NCBI RefSeq assembly: GCF_011806525.1
Contig: NZ_JAAVKI010000001.1
Span: forward strand, 434,001 to 498,000
Source: Thalassospira sp. HF15
GTDB taxonomy: Bacteria > Pseudomonadota > Alphaproteobacteria > Rhodospirillales > Thalassospiraceae
DNA length: 64,000 nt
Direction: 5' to 3'
Shown: piece after piece, positions 8,949 through 17,686 of the stretch
Position numbering within the stretch: the stretch's first letter is position 1
Layout: every line of letters begins with the position of its first letter
Position numbers and translations under genes: made by a program
The notes under the pieces: model-generated
Told to the model about the DNA's origin: nothing
Database searches by the model: none
What the model saw: the letters and a program-made list of their open reading frames with translations, nothing else

Positions 8949-10223
8949 CTAGCGCGCCGAGATGACCTCGAGACCGCCCATGTAAGGTTTGAGCGCATCC
9001 GGAACGCGGATCGAACCATCAGCCTGCTGATAGTTTTCCATAACCGCAATCAGGCAACGACCAACCGCAAGGCCAGATCCATTCAAGGTATGCACAAACT
9101 GGGTCTTTTTCTCGCCTGTTGCACGATAGCGTGCATTCATGCGGCGCGCCTGGAAGTCGCGGGTGTTCGAGCACGAAGAAATCTCGCGATACTTGCCTTG
9201 TCCCGGCAACCAGACTTCAATGTCATAGGTTTTCGCAGCCGAGAACCCGATGTCACCAGTGCAAAGAATGACCGTGCGATACGGCAAACCGAGACGTTCA
9301 AGAATGGTTTCAGCACAGCGTGTCTTACGGGTCAGTTCCTCGTCGGATTTTTCCGCCTGGACCACCGAAACCATTTCAACCTTGGAGAACTGGTGCTGAC
9401 GAATCATCCCACGTGTATCACGACCAGCAGAGCCGGCCTCAGACCGGAAGCATTGGGTCAGTGCGGTATAACGCAATGGCAAGGCTGCCTGATCAATGAT
9501 TTCGCCGGCCACCTGATTGGTCAGGGTGACTTCAGATGTCGGGATCAGCCAGTAATCATTGGTGGTCTTAAATGAGTCTTCGGCAAATTTCGGCAGTTGA
9601 CCGGTGCCATACATGGCATCATCACGCACCAGCATCGGGGTGATGGTTTCTTCGTAGCCATGTTCGCCGGTGTGCGTATCAAGCATGAATTGCGCAAGTG
9701 CACGTTCAAGCTTGGCCAAACCACCACGCAGAACCACAAAACGCGAACCTGAAAGCTTGGCCGCAGTTTCAAAGTCCATCATGCCAAGCTTCTCGCCGAT
9801 CTCGAAATGCTCAAGCGGCGTAAAGTCGTACTCACCCGGCGTTCCCCAGCGATTTACCTCGACATTGTCGTCTTCGTCTTCGCCAACCGGGACTTCAGGG
9901 TCAAGAATATTTGGGAAGGATGACAGCAACAGATCAAGCTGATCGTTGAGCGACGCCTGACCGTCTTCTGCTTCCTTGATCTTGTCCTTGAGCGTGCCCA
10001 TTTCGGCCATCAGGTCATCGGCATTTTCGCCGTTTTTGCGCAGCTTCCCGATTTCACCGGAAATCACTTTGCGGCGCGCCAGCATTTCCTGATGCTCAGT
10101 CATCAGTTTGCGGCGCTCAACATCGATATCAATCAAGCGCTGCGCGGTAACGTCCTGTTTGCGCGCAGTCATTGCTGCGTCGAAAGCCTCGGGATTATCC
10201 CGAATCCATTTAATGTCGTGCAT
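8949..10223 (-). CDS. serS: Serine--tRNA ligase
   Basis: The class II synthetase charges tRNA-Ser (and tRNA-Sec where present). The start at 10223 ([15 protein letters not shown]) gives 424 residues, the usual size, and matches the typical N-terminus of the family. Residues about 30-100 form the long antiparallel coiled coil that grips the tRNA. The catalytic core shows motif 2 ([19 protein letters not shown]) and motif 3 ([18 protein letters not shown]). First gene of the serS-surE-pcm-nlpD group. Confidence 0.97.
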   Translation of the reverse strand: MHDIKWIRDNPEAFDAAMTARKQDVTAQRLIDIDVERRKLMTEHQEMLARRKVISGEIGKLRKNGENADDLMAEMGTLKDKIKEAEDGQASLNDQLDLLLSSFPNILDPEVPVGEDEDDNVEVNRWGTPGEYDFTPLEHFEIGEKLGMMDFETAAKLSGSRFVVLRGGLAKLERALAQFMLDTHTGEHGYEETITPMLVRDDAMYGTGQLPKFAEDSFKTTNDYWLIPTSEVTLTNQVAGEIIDQAALPLRYTALTQCFRSEAGSAGRDTRGMIRQHQFSKVEMVSVVQAEKSDEELTRKTRCAETILERLGLPYRTVILCTGDIGFSAAKTYDIEVWLPGQGKYREISSCSNTRDFQARRMNARYRATGEKKTQFVHTLNGSGLAVGRCLIAVMENYQQADGSIRVPDALKPYMGGLEVISAR

Positions 10224-10267
10224 CGAACGGCACCCTGTCAGTCTATGTATTTGTGGCTTTATACGAT

Positions 10268-10290
10268 GGGGTGGACCCAAGGTCCACCCC
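10268..10290. repeat. Perfect 10-bp stem hairpin between tatC and serS
   Basis: GGGGTGGACC and GGTCCACCCC flank a three-base CAA loop. Neither strand has a T tract after it, so it is not a standard intrinsic terminator. It may stabilise the tat mRNA 3' end or act with Rho. Confidence 0.6.
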
Positions 10291-10323
10291 GTCAAATCGG
10301 ACGGTTTTGGCGGGTAATTTCAA

Positions 10324-11328
10324 TCAACGGGCGTTGTTGAAATCATCCTCGCCATCATCATTGTTAGACGGTCCGGACAATTTCGGCGCATCGCCGTCAT
10401 CATCAGACGATCGGGTCAAGGATGATTGACCATCATCATAAGATGCAGCCGCCTCACCTTGCGCATCGACGCTGTCTTCGCCTGTTGCGACCGTTGTCCC
10501 GGTTGCAGCCTGTGCTTCTGCGTCGTCATCCGATTCCGCCTCATCATCTTCGTCTTCTTCATCCTCGGCGTTTGCCTTTGCACGCTTGCGCTCGGAAACA
10601 CGCGCCATAAGGATAGAAATTTCGTAAAGAATGATGATCGGAATGCCCAAACCAATCTGTGAAATCAGGTCTGGCGGCGTCAGAACCGCAGCAAAGCCAA
10701 ACGCAATCACAATCGCATATTTGCGACGCCGTGCCAGACCATCGGCGGTTACAATACCTGCACGTGCCATCAGGGTCAGAAGAACCGGCAACTGGAAGCA
10801 AAGCCCAAAGGCAAAGATCAGCTTCATGACAAGCGACAGATACTCTCCAACCTTGGCTTCAAGCTGGATCGCAAGATTGGCTGCCCCACCGGCCTGCTCA
10901 AAGCTCAGGAAGAACTTCCAGGCCAGCGGCATGATCAGGTAATAAACCAGCGCACCGCCCATAAGGAACAGGATTGGTGTCGCAAACAGGAATGGCATGA
11001 AGGCCGAACGTTCGTTCTTGTAGAGACCCGGCGCGACAAAGGCCCACAACTGACCAAGGAAGACCGGTGCCGAGACAAAACAGGCCGCGAAGAACGATAC
11101 CTTGACGTAGGTGAAGAACACCTCGGTCAGGGCGGTATAGATCATGCGGCGATCCGGCCCCATGATGTCGGCAAGCGGACGTACGAGGAACCCGTAGATG
11201 TCCTCGACGAAGTAGTAGCAGACACCAAATGTAATAAACAGTGCAAGAACCGCCCAGGTCAGGCGGTTTCTCAGCTCAATCAGATGCTCCATGATGGGCA
11301 TCGGTCTGTCATGCGATTGCATGTTCAC
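10324..11328 (-). CDS. tatC: Sec-independent (twin-arginine) translocase subunit TatC with acidic C-terminal extension
   Basis: TatC recognises the twin-arginine signal peptide and forms the core of the Tat export channel. Six membrane helices are visible in residues about 15-245. The conserved N-terminal MPIMEHLIELRNRL and the first-loop Glu/Phe region are present, as is the cytoplasmic stretch LARRRKYAIVIAFGFAAVLTPPD. The protein is 334 residues, well over the usual ~250-260. The extra tail from about 245 is very rich in Asp, Glu and Ser (for example AEDEEDEDDEAESDDDAEA) and ends DDFNNAR. The start overlaps the tatB stop by four bases. Confidence 0.95.
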   Translation of the reverse strand: MNMQSHDRPMPIMEHLIELRNRLTWAVLALFITFGVCYYFVEDIYGFLVRPLADIMGPDRRMIYTALTEVFFTYVKVSFFAACFVSAPVFLGQLWAFVAPGLYKNERSAFMPFLFATPILFLMGGALVYYLIMPLAWKFFLSFEQAGGAANLAIQLEAKVGEYLSLVMKLIFAFGLCFQLPVLLTLMARAGIVTADGLARRRKYAIVIAFGFAAVLTPPDLISQIGLGIPIIILYEISILMARVSERKRAKANAEDEEDEDDEAESDDDAEAQAATGTTVATGEDSVDAQGEAAASYDDGQSSLTRSSDDDGDAPKLSGPSNNDDGEDDFNNAR

Positions 11329-11723
11329 GCCTGGCTCTCCGGCTGATCTTTTTGCTTGCTCTCATCTGCGGACTTACCAGCCGTTGTCTTTGCCGGTTTT
11401 GCAGGCTTATCTGCCTTTTCGGCAGGTTTTTCTGCAGCCGGCTTTGACTCGGTCTTTTTCTCTTCGCCTTTGGGGCTTGAGATTTTATTTTCGAGGAAAT
11501 CGGTCGGATTGCTGTGCGAACTGTTGACCTGCTTGCGCAGATCATCAAGCTCGGCTTCACGGATGATGTCATCAATTCCGCTTTGGAATTCGCGCGCCAT
11601 CCCGCGCACTTTTTTCCAGTAACCCGCCAATTTATACAGCAGATGCGGTAGCTCTTTGGGGCCGACGACAAACAATGCGACGACGGCCACAAGAGCCATT
11701 TCGGTCCAGCCGATATCAAACAT
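11325..11723 (-). CDS. tatB: Twin-arginine translocase subunit TatB
   Basis: TatB pairs with TatC to form the Tat receptor. The 132-residue protein has the N-terminal membrane helix with the family pattern MFDIGWTEMALVAVVALFVV and the GPKELPHLL hinge, then an amphipathic helix (about 25-50). The rest is a flexible Lys/Ala/Pro-rich tail. The leading FDIGWTE and the Glu at position 8 separate TatB from TatA. It lies between tatA and tatC. Confidence 0.95.
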   Translation of the reverse strand: MFDIGWTEMALVAVVALFVVGPKELPHLLYKLAGYWKKVRGMAREFQSGIDDIIREAELDDLRKQVNSSHSNPTDFLENKISSPKGEEKKTESKPAAEKPAEKADKPAKPAKTTAGKSADESKQKDQPESQA

Positions 11724-11758
11724 ATGACACGCCTATCTGAAGGAAATCCGACAGACGA

Positions 11759-11998
11759 TCAGGATTTCACAGAATCCTTTTCATTGTCTTTGCTCTCGGA
11801 AGAAACCGATGCAGAGGTCGTGTTTTCGATGGTCTTGGCCGAAGCACCTGCATCCTGTTCTTCTTTTTCATTGATGCCCGCTTTGAAGCTCTTGATCCCT
11901 TTGCCCATGTCACCCATCACTTTCGGCAGTTTGCCTGCGCCAAAGATGATCAGGACAATCGCAAGAATCAGAACGATTTGCCAAACGCCAATACCCAT
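11759..11998 (-). CDS. tatA: Twin-arginine translocase subunit TatA
   Basis: TatA forms the pore-like assembly of the Tat system. The start at 11998 (MGIGVWQIVLILAIVLII) gives 79 residues, the normal size; the open frame extends further upstream without family resemblance. The membrane helix is followed by FGAGKLPKVMGDMGKGIKSF, the amphipathic helix signature, and an acidic tail. GGAG lies about ten bases upstream of the start. First gene of tatA-tatB-tatC. Confidence 0.95.
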   Translation of the reverse strand: MGIGVWQIVLILAIVLIIFGAGKLPKVMGDMGKGIKSFKAGINEKEEQDAGASAKTIENTTSASVSSESKDNEKDSVKS

Positions 11999-12172
11999 AA
12001 CTTCAATCTCCAAAGATCCATTCTGCCTTCCGGCAACTTGCCCGGATAATGGCAGAAAGCCCCCCACTGTGCAATGCGACGGTTGGTTAATACCGGTGCA
12101 CAACAAAATGCCTGTTAAACTTGCGTCTTTTAGCCTGTCAGACCGGGTGAAAACCCGGCCCGCGACAACGCA

Positions 12173-13216
12173 TCAGGTCATAGGAAACACGAAGGTCATC
12201 TCGGGATCAAGCGTAATAGCGACAGATGGCTGATTAATCGGCGAAAAACGCCGTGGCACCCGTGCGTGGACGTGGTCACCGGCCTCAAGTGTCAGGTGAA
12301 CAAGGTTAACCTCGCCAAGAACCCGCACGGCATCGACATGGGCCAAAACATCCAGACCGTTTAATGCTTCGCCGATATGCAGGCCTTCTGGCCGAATCAG
12401 AACTTCAACATCAGTGCCGTTTTCAATCTCGGGGCTTTCGACCGCACCAAACGGTGTCGTCACCTTCCCATCCGCCACAGTCCCGGAGAATCGGTTTACT
12501 TCGCCAAAGAATGACGCGACAAAGCGGTTTTCCGGACGGAAATAAAGCGTTTCGGGCGTGCCATCCTGCATGATCTGCCCTTCATTCATGATGATAATCC
12601 GGTCTGCCATATACATGGCTTCCTGTGGATCGTGCGTCACCATGACTGTCGCTATCCCGGCATCCTTGAGGACATGCAAGGTGGTATCGCGCAAATCGGC
12701 ACGCCGCGCCACGTCCAGGCCGGAGAACGGCTCATCGAGCAACATGATGCGGGGTTTTGGCGCCAAGGCGCGCGCCAAGGCAATCCGCTGTTGCTGCCCA
12801 CCGGAAAGTTCGTGCGGATAAGCGTGGAGGTATTCCGACATGCCAACCTGGTCGAGTGCCGCCGCTATCGCGTTTTTACGATCCGATTCACTGAAATGGC
12901 GCAGGCCAAAGCCGATGTTTTTGGCAACATCGAGATGCGGGAAAAGCGCATAATCCTGAAAGACCATGCCGACACCACGCTTTTCAGGCTCTACATAGCC
13001 ACCGGGCTCAGCCACGATCTGATTATCGACCGCAATTTCGCCGACCTGAAGCTTCTCAAGCCCTGCAGCCAATCGAAGAGCTGTCGTTTTGCCACATCCG
13101 GACGGGCCCAAAAGGCACACCAGTTCACCGGGTGCTACATCGAAGCTGATATCGCGCAACACGCGGTTTTCACCGAACAGGTGCGATACATGCGACATCT
13201 TCAGGCCGTCGGTCAT
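12173..13216 (-). CDS. ABC transporter ATP-binding protein, iron(III)/FbpC-like
   Basis: A 347-residue importer ATPase. It shows Walker A LLGPSGCGKTTALRLAAG (about 34-51), the Q-loop in GMVFQDYALFPHLDV, the signature ELSGGQQQRIALARAL, Walker B IMLLDEPFSGLD, and the switch His in MVTHDPQEAMYMADR. A C-terminal TOBE-like part (about 235-345) contains EVLIRPEGLHIG. Size and motif details resemble the ferric iron FbpC and the wider CUT1/MolT group. No permease or binding-protein gene is nearby, so its partners must be encoded elsewhere. It lies between scpB and tatA, a position not usual in this conserved block. Confidence 0.88.
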   Translation of the reverse strand: MTDGLKMSHVSHLFGENRVLRDISFDVAPGELVCLLGPSGCGKTTALRLAAGLEKLQVGEIAVDNQIVAEPGGYVEPEKRGVGMVFQDYALFPHLDVAKNIGFGLRHFSESDRKNAIAAALDQVGMSEYLHAYPHELSGGQQQRIALARALAPKPRIMLLDEPFSGLDVARRADLRDTTLHVLKDAGIATVMVTHDPQEAMYMADRIIIMNEGQIMQDGTPETLYFRPENRFVASFFGEVNRFSGTVADGKVTTPFGAVESPEIENGTDVEVLIRPEGLHIGEALNGLDVLAHVDAVRVLGEVNLVHLTLEAGDHVHARVPRRFSPINQPSVAITLDPEMTFVFPMT

Positions 13217-13321
13217 CAGGGACTCTTCTTACAACAGGGATCGAACACGCGTAGATGCAAATGATTTGCGAAATCTTTCGTGGAACTTAAGGCCCTTGCC
13301 TGCCTTATGCAAGAAGATGGA

Positions 13322-14149
13322 TCAATTGCTTTCGCGATCCTGTTGTTCAAATGGTGTGTCGTCTACGTCTGTTTCTTCACTCTCGGATGCCCTGCCCGCT
13401 GGCTGTTCGTCTGCATCAAGGAGATTTGGATTGTCCGAGTAGATGGTTTCATCCAGATCATCAAGATTGCGTGTGGTCAGCGCTTCTTCGACAACAGAAT
13501 CGGCAACCTCACCGTCATCGACCAGATCTGGCAAGGCTTCGTCATCAGAATTCGCACCATAACGCCCCATACCCGGCCGGCTATCGAGCAACCCGGCCGC
13601 CTTGAGGTCGGCAAGGCCAGGAAGATCATCACGGTTTTCAAGACCGAAGTGATCAAGGAAATCATCCGTCGTTGCCCAAAGAACGGGACGTCCGGGAACC
13701 CTTTTGCGGCCACGCGGGCGGATCCATTTCGATTCAAGCAGAATGTCGAGCGTACCCTTGGATAGCGCAACACCACGGATTTCCTCGATCTCGGATCGAG
13801 TGACCGGTTCGTGATAGGCAATGATGGCAAGGGTTTCCAAAGTTGCACGGGTCAGTTTTTTGGCCTTTTCGACCTCGATATGCAGATCACCTGCAAGATC
13901 AACGGCCGTACGGAGCGCCCATTTATCGCCAATCTGTTTAAGGTTCACACCACGCGGGGCATAGGTCTCGGCAAGCGCATTCATGATAGCGCTGATATCA
14001 GTTCCTTCGGGCAGGCGCGCGGCAATCACCCGCTCACTGACCGGTTCGGCGGAGGCAAACAAAACCGCCTCGACAATGCGTATATGTTGAAAATCGATCT
14101 GCGGACCGGATTCGACGCCCTCGATTTCAAGCTGCGAGTCTTCGCTCAT
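13322..14149 (-). CDS. scpB: Segregation and condensation protein ScpB
   Basis: ScpB joins ScpA and the SMC ATPase in the bacterial condensin. The 275-residue protein has the two winged-helix domains of the family. Typical pieces are RIVEAVLFASAEPVSERVIA (about 24-43), YAPRGVNLKQIGDKWALRT, LTRATLETLAIIAYHEPVTR, IEEIRGVALSKGTLDILLE and GRKRVPGRPVLWATTDDFL. The C-terminus is an acidic, low-complexity tail of about 80 residues, as is common in alphaproteobacteria. It lies 18 bases after scpA. Confidence 0.95.
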   Translation of the reverse strand: MSEDSQLEIEGVESGPQIDFQHIRIVEAVLFASAEPVSERVIAARLPEGTDISAIMNALAETYAPRGVNLKQIGDKWALRTAVDLAGDLHIEVEKAKKLTRATLETLAIIAYHEPVTRSEIEEIRGVALSKGTLDILLESKWIRPRGRKRVPGRPVLWATTDDFLDHFGLENRDDLPGLADLKAAGLLDSRPGMGRYGANSDDEALPDLVDDGEVADSVVEEALTTRNLDDLDETIYSDNPNLLDADEQPAGRASESEETDVDDTPFEQQDRESN

Positions 14150-14167
14150 TTCATGCCCCTGACCAAC

Positions 14168-15037
14168 TTATTCCAGACCCTGATCTGCGTCATAGTCGAA
14201 ATTGCGCGGCATGTCCCCGTCGCGCAAAGTCTGTGGTGAACGCAGCATAATCGGTCCAAAGGTTTCTTCTTGTGAAATTTCCAGTTCGCCGTCGCGGCAC
14301 ATTTCAAGACTTGCAACAAAGTGCGCGGCCAGTGCAGAACGGGCCTTGAGCGGAGTTCCCAGTCCGCGCGGCATGAACTCAAGCAGCCTTGTCCATGTCG
14401 GAACGACGCGACGGCCAAACAGGTCACGCAAACGCTGGATGGCGTCATCCATCGCGTAAAGATCAAACGCCTCGATCTCAAGCGTTTTGCTTTCCGATGT
14501 CAGCATGATCCGTGCATAGGCCTTCAGCAAATCATAAAGCGATGCATCATAGACAGACGCCGTCGTTACCCGGACTTCTTCCGGATCGCCCCGCCCAAAG
14601 AAATCACGTCCCAGATTGGGCCGTTCCAAAAGCTTGTCGCCTGCAGCCTTCATCGCCTCAAGGCGCTTGAGCTGGAAGGCCAGAAGCTCTGCCATTTCCT
14701 CGGCGCTGAGTTCTTCCTCATCATTTTCCTGCTTGGGCAGAAGAAGACGTGATTTCAAATACGCAAGCCATGCCGCCATCACCAGATAGTCGGCGGCCAG
14801 TTCAAGGCGCAAACCCTGCGCGGTATTGATGAATTCAAGATATTGCTCGGCAAGATCCAGAATGGAGATCTTGATGATATCGACCTTCTGGTCGCGCGCC
14901 AGCTCAAGCAAGACATCCAATGGTCCTTCGAATCCATCCAGGTCAAGAATCAGGCGTTCGGCAAGGCTCGGCGCCTCGTCGACCGGTTTCTTGTCAAACA
15001 CATCATCTGGAATTTCGAATTCGAACTGGTCTGCCAT
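14168..15037 (-). CDS. scpA: Segregation and condensation protein ScpA
   Basis: ScpA is the kleisin that closes the SMC ring. The 289-residue protein has the typical N-terminal motif LDGFEGPLDVLLELARDQKVDI (about 33-54, an SMC-binding region) and YLVMAAWLAYLKSRLLLP (about 83-100), a mid-part linker rich in Glu, and the C-terminal helical domain ending VASLEMCRDGELEISQEETF. Encoded just upstream of scpB, with which it works. Confidence 0.95.
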   Translation of the reverse strand: MADQFEFEIPDDVFDKKPVDEAPSLAERLILDLDGFEGPLDVLLELARDQKVDIIKISILDLAEQYLEFINTAQGLRLELAADYLVMAAWLAYLKSRLLLPKQENDEEELSAEEMAELLAFQLKRLEAMKAAGDKLLERPNLGRDFFGRGDPEEVRVTTASVYDASLYDLLKAYARIMLTSESKTLEIEAFDLYAMDDAIQRLRDLFGRRVVPTWTRLLEFMPRGLGTPLKARSALAAHFVASLEMCRDGELEISQEETFGPIMLRSPQTLRDGDMPRNFDYDADQGLE

Positions 15038-15067
15038 CTATCCCCGATTATCCCCGTCTATCGGCAT

Positions 15068-15751
15068 TCAGGCAAAGATATCTGCCAAAAGCCTCACCAG
15101 CGCATTGGCTGGTTCAAGGACCAACCACTGGAAAATCGGCAAATGAATTCCGAGTTGCGTCGTCACAAACGGCAACAGAAAGACCAAGCCGATCAATATG
15201 ATCATGCCGGTTTTTTCCATACGCGCCAAGACCCGTGCAATCGGCATCGGCGAAATTGCCGTTAACACCCGCCCGCCATCAAGCGGCGGGATCGGCAACA
15301 TATTGAATACGGCAAGAATACAATTCAGCCAAAGCGACTGATTAAGCATGGTTGCAAGCCAGTCGTTCACTGAAGGCGAGAAGCTTGGCAGCCAAACCAG
15401 AAGCAGGATTGATGCAATGGCAAGCGCGATATTTGTCGCCGGACCGGCAATCGCAACACAGATTACGCCAAGCCGTTGTGGATGCAGCCGATGAAATGCG
15501 ACCGGGACCGGTTTGGCATAGCCAAATAGAAACGGCGCAGCAGTTACCAACAGCAAAGCCGGTATCAGGATGGTTCCAACCGGGTCGATGTGACGTATCG
15601 GGTTCAGGCTAAGCCGCCCCATACGCTGTGCCGTATCGTCGCCAAACAGTTTGGCCGCAAAGCCATGGGCGGCCTCATGCAAGGTAACGGCAAGCAAGAC
15701 CGGAATAATCCAGGTGGTTGCCGAAACGATCAGCTCAATAATGTCATTCAC
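15068..15751 (-). CDS. Site-2 protease family (M50) membrane metalloprotease
   Basis: A 227-residue integral membrane protein with about five or six hydrophobic segments. The zinc motif HEAAHG (about 25-30) lies in an early helix, and the second ligand region is NMLPIPPLDGGRVL (about 147-160), the pattern of the short, PDZ-less M50 group. The family cuts within the membrane, but the substrate of this group is mostly unknown. The start codon overlaps the end of nagZ by four bases, so it is probably co-expressed with nagZ and scpA. Confidence 0.9.
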   Translation of the reverse strand: MNDIIELIVSATTWIIPVLLAVTLHEAAHGFAAKLFGDDTAQRMGRLSLNPIRHIDPVGTILIPALLLVTAAPFLFGYAKPVPVAFHRLHPQRLGVICVAIAGPATNIALAIASILLLVWLPSFSPSVNDWLATMLNQSLWLNCILAVFNMLPIPPLDGGRVLTAISPMPIARVLARMEKTGMIILIGLVFLLPFVTTQLGIHLPIFQWLVLEPANALVRLLADIFA

Positions 15752-16833
15752 TTCTGATCATCTCCTGCCGACCAGACCGGGGCCAAAAGGTCAGCAAGGC
15801 GGGATTGCCAGTCGGCAACCTGAGTATTGCTTGGCATATCGGCTTTGAAAGTCGCAATCTGGTTGGTGAACTTCTGTGCTCGCAGCAGTGAACTGCCGGT
15901 CAGAAGCGGTGCCATAGCAACCACTTCTTCCATTTCGGTGCGCTTGCCATTGCAATGAAGTGCGATGTCGCACCCAGCACGCAGGCATCCGTCCGTGCGG
16001 CTGGCGATGGACCCGCCCAATGCTTCCATCGACAGATCATCGCTGATCAAAAGGTTTTCAAACCCGATCTCGCCACGAATGACGTCTTCAATAACCGTGG
16101 GTGACACGGTGCCGGGACGTTGGTCGTCGATGGCCGTAAACAGCAAGTGGGCCGACATGGCTGCAAGCACATCTTTCATCTGTGCAAACGGCGCAAAATC
16201 GAACTCGGAGAGCGTATCGCGCGAGACGGTAACAATCGGCAGATCCTTGTGGCTGTCGACTGTTGCGCGACCATGCCCCGGAATATGTTTGATAATCGGG
16301 GCAACACCGCCATCAAGAAGACCTGCGGCAACGGCACTGGCGAGCATAACAACTTTGCCGACTTCGGCACCATAAGACCGATCCCCGATCACGTCACTCA
16401 TGCCTGACAGGCGCAGATCAAGGACAGGCGCGCAGGTCGTATTGAACCCGGCTTTGCGCAGATCCGTCGCCATCAGCCGCGCACTGGTATAGGCCGCTTC
16501 GCGCGCATCATCTGGATTGCGATCAAACAGCTTCCCAAACGCGCCAGCAGGTGCGATATGGCGCCAATGCGGCGGTTTCAGCCGCATCACGCGGCCGCCT
16601 TCCTGATCAACCAAAATGGGAATGTTGCTATTTCCGACAGTTTCGCGAAGCGCATTTGTTAGTGCGCGGACCTGATCCCGGTCTTCGACATTGCGCGCAA
16701 ACAGTATGAAACCGAAAGGATCGGCTTCACGAAGGAAACCCTTTTCCCAATTGCTGAGCTCCGTTCCTGCGATCCCCAGAATACAGGCACGTGGCTTTTT
16801 GACATCAAGGCCGGACAATGAGGCACCCCACAC
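15748..16833 (-). CDS. nagZ: Beta-N-acetylhexosaminidase NagZ
   Basis: NagZ removes N-acetylglucosamine from recycled cell-wall fragments in the cytosol. The 361-residue family 3 glycoside hydrolase has the substrate-binding PILVDQEGGRVMRL (about 72-85), the mobile catalytic loop KHIPGHGRATVDSHKD (182-197) with its His, and the nucleophile Asp in LISDDLSMEALGG. No signal peptide is seen. The start is uncertain: a GTG at 16833 and a TTG at 16818 both lie inside the end of the SPOR gene, and no in-frame ATG is available near the start. The overlap suggests translational coupling. Confidence 0.92.
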   Translation of the reverse strand: MWGASLSGLDVKKPRACILGIAGTELSNWEKGFLREADPFGFILFARNVEDRDQVRALTNALRETVGNSNIPILVDQEGGRVMRLKPPHWRHIAPAGAFGKLFDRNPDDAREAAYTSARLMATDLRKAGFNTTCAPVLDLRLSGMSDVIGDRSYGAEVGKVVMLASAVAAGLLDGGVAPIIKHIPGHGRATVDSHKDLPIVTVSRDTLSEFDFAPFAQMKDVLAAMSAHLLFTAIDDQRPGTVSPTVIEDVIRGEIGFENLLISDDLSMEALGGSIASRTDGCLRAGCDIALHCNGKRTEMEEVVAMAPLLTGSSLLRAQKFTNQIATFKADMPSNTQVADWQSRLADLLAPVWSAGDDQK

Positions 16834-17683
16834 TGCGTTCTTTCAAATCCGTGCAAAGCTTTTCGGCAGCAGCCGCATCACCAAGAGGCCCGGCCTGCAA
16901 CCGATAAAAGATACCTTTGCCTTCGATATCAATACGTTGCACAAACATCTCAAGGTTGCCAAGCAAGTCTTTGTTTTTTGCAGATAACCTCTTCCACTCT
17001 GCCGCCGCGCCAGCTTCTTCACGCACTGATGCAAGCTGAACCCGAAATGCCCCTGCAGCCGCTGCTTTTTTTGCGGCAGGCGCCGGTTCTTCTTTGGCCT
17101 TTTCGACGTTCTCTGGTGCCGGAGTTTCGTTGGCGCGGCTTTGTGCTGCTGCAACCGCCTTCTCGGCGTCGGTCAAATCAGGCTCATTAATTTCCGGCGC
17201 TTTAACAATAGGTTCAGCTGCCGATTCAGTTTCCTCTGGCGTTTCAGCGACTTCTTGGGCCGTGCGTTCTTCAGGCACATCGGCTTCTTCATCAGCCTGC
17301 GGCAACTGTGGTGTCGGCAAAACTTCCGGCGCGCGCGGCATGTCAGGCAGTTCCTGCAACACCACATTGGCGTCTGGGTCAACATCGCTTAGCTGATCGT
17401 AGACCGTTGTCTCGCGATGAGGGACTTCCATTCCGCCCGGGTCTTCGGGGCGAATTTTGATCGGCGATGGATCGGGCAGCAGGATAGGCAAATTGCCGTC
17501 ATCCTGAATAGGCTGGCCCTGATTATAAAACCAGTAACCTGCCCCACCCAACGCGCCGCCAACAACGACGACACCAAGAAACACGGTGGCCAGCCCTTTG
17601 ATCATGCTCTTGCCAGCGGGCTTTTCAGATCGATGGTGATCGGCACGCTCGGCATGAAGGTCTGTCCCGTGTTCTTCGCTCAT
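16805..17683 (-). CDS. SPOR-domain membrane protein
   Basis: A 292-residue single-pass protein. A short cytosolic N-terminus (about 1-28) is followed by a membrane helix (about 30-50, GLATVFLGVVVVGGALGG) and a long Pro/Glu/Ala-rich periplasmic linker. The C-terminal SPOR domain (about 213-292) contains AFRVQLASVREEAGA, DIEGKGIFYRLQAGP and CLIVRP. SPOR domains bind denuded glycan strands at division sites. The gene sits between argS and nagZ, three bases from argS, the order found in many alphaproteobacteria. Confidence 0.9.
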   Translation of the reverse strand: MSEEHGTDLHAERADHHRSEKPAGKSMIKGLATVFLGVVVVGGALGGAGYWFYNQGQPIQDDGNLPILLPDPSPIKIRPEDPGGMEVPHRETTVYDQLSDVDPDANVVLQELPDMPRAPEVLPTPQLPQADEEADVPEERTAQEVAETPEETESAAEPIVKAPEINEPDLTDAEKAVAAAQSRANETPAPENVEKAKEEPAPAAKKAAAAGAFRVQLASVREEAGAAAEWKRLSAKNKDLLGNLEMFVQRIDIEGKGIFYRLQAGPLGDAAAAEKLCTDLKERSVGCLIVRP

Positions 17684-17686
17684 CTC

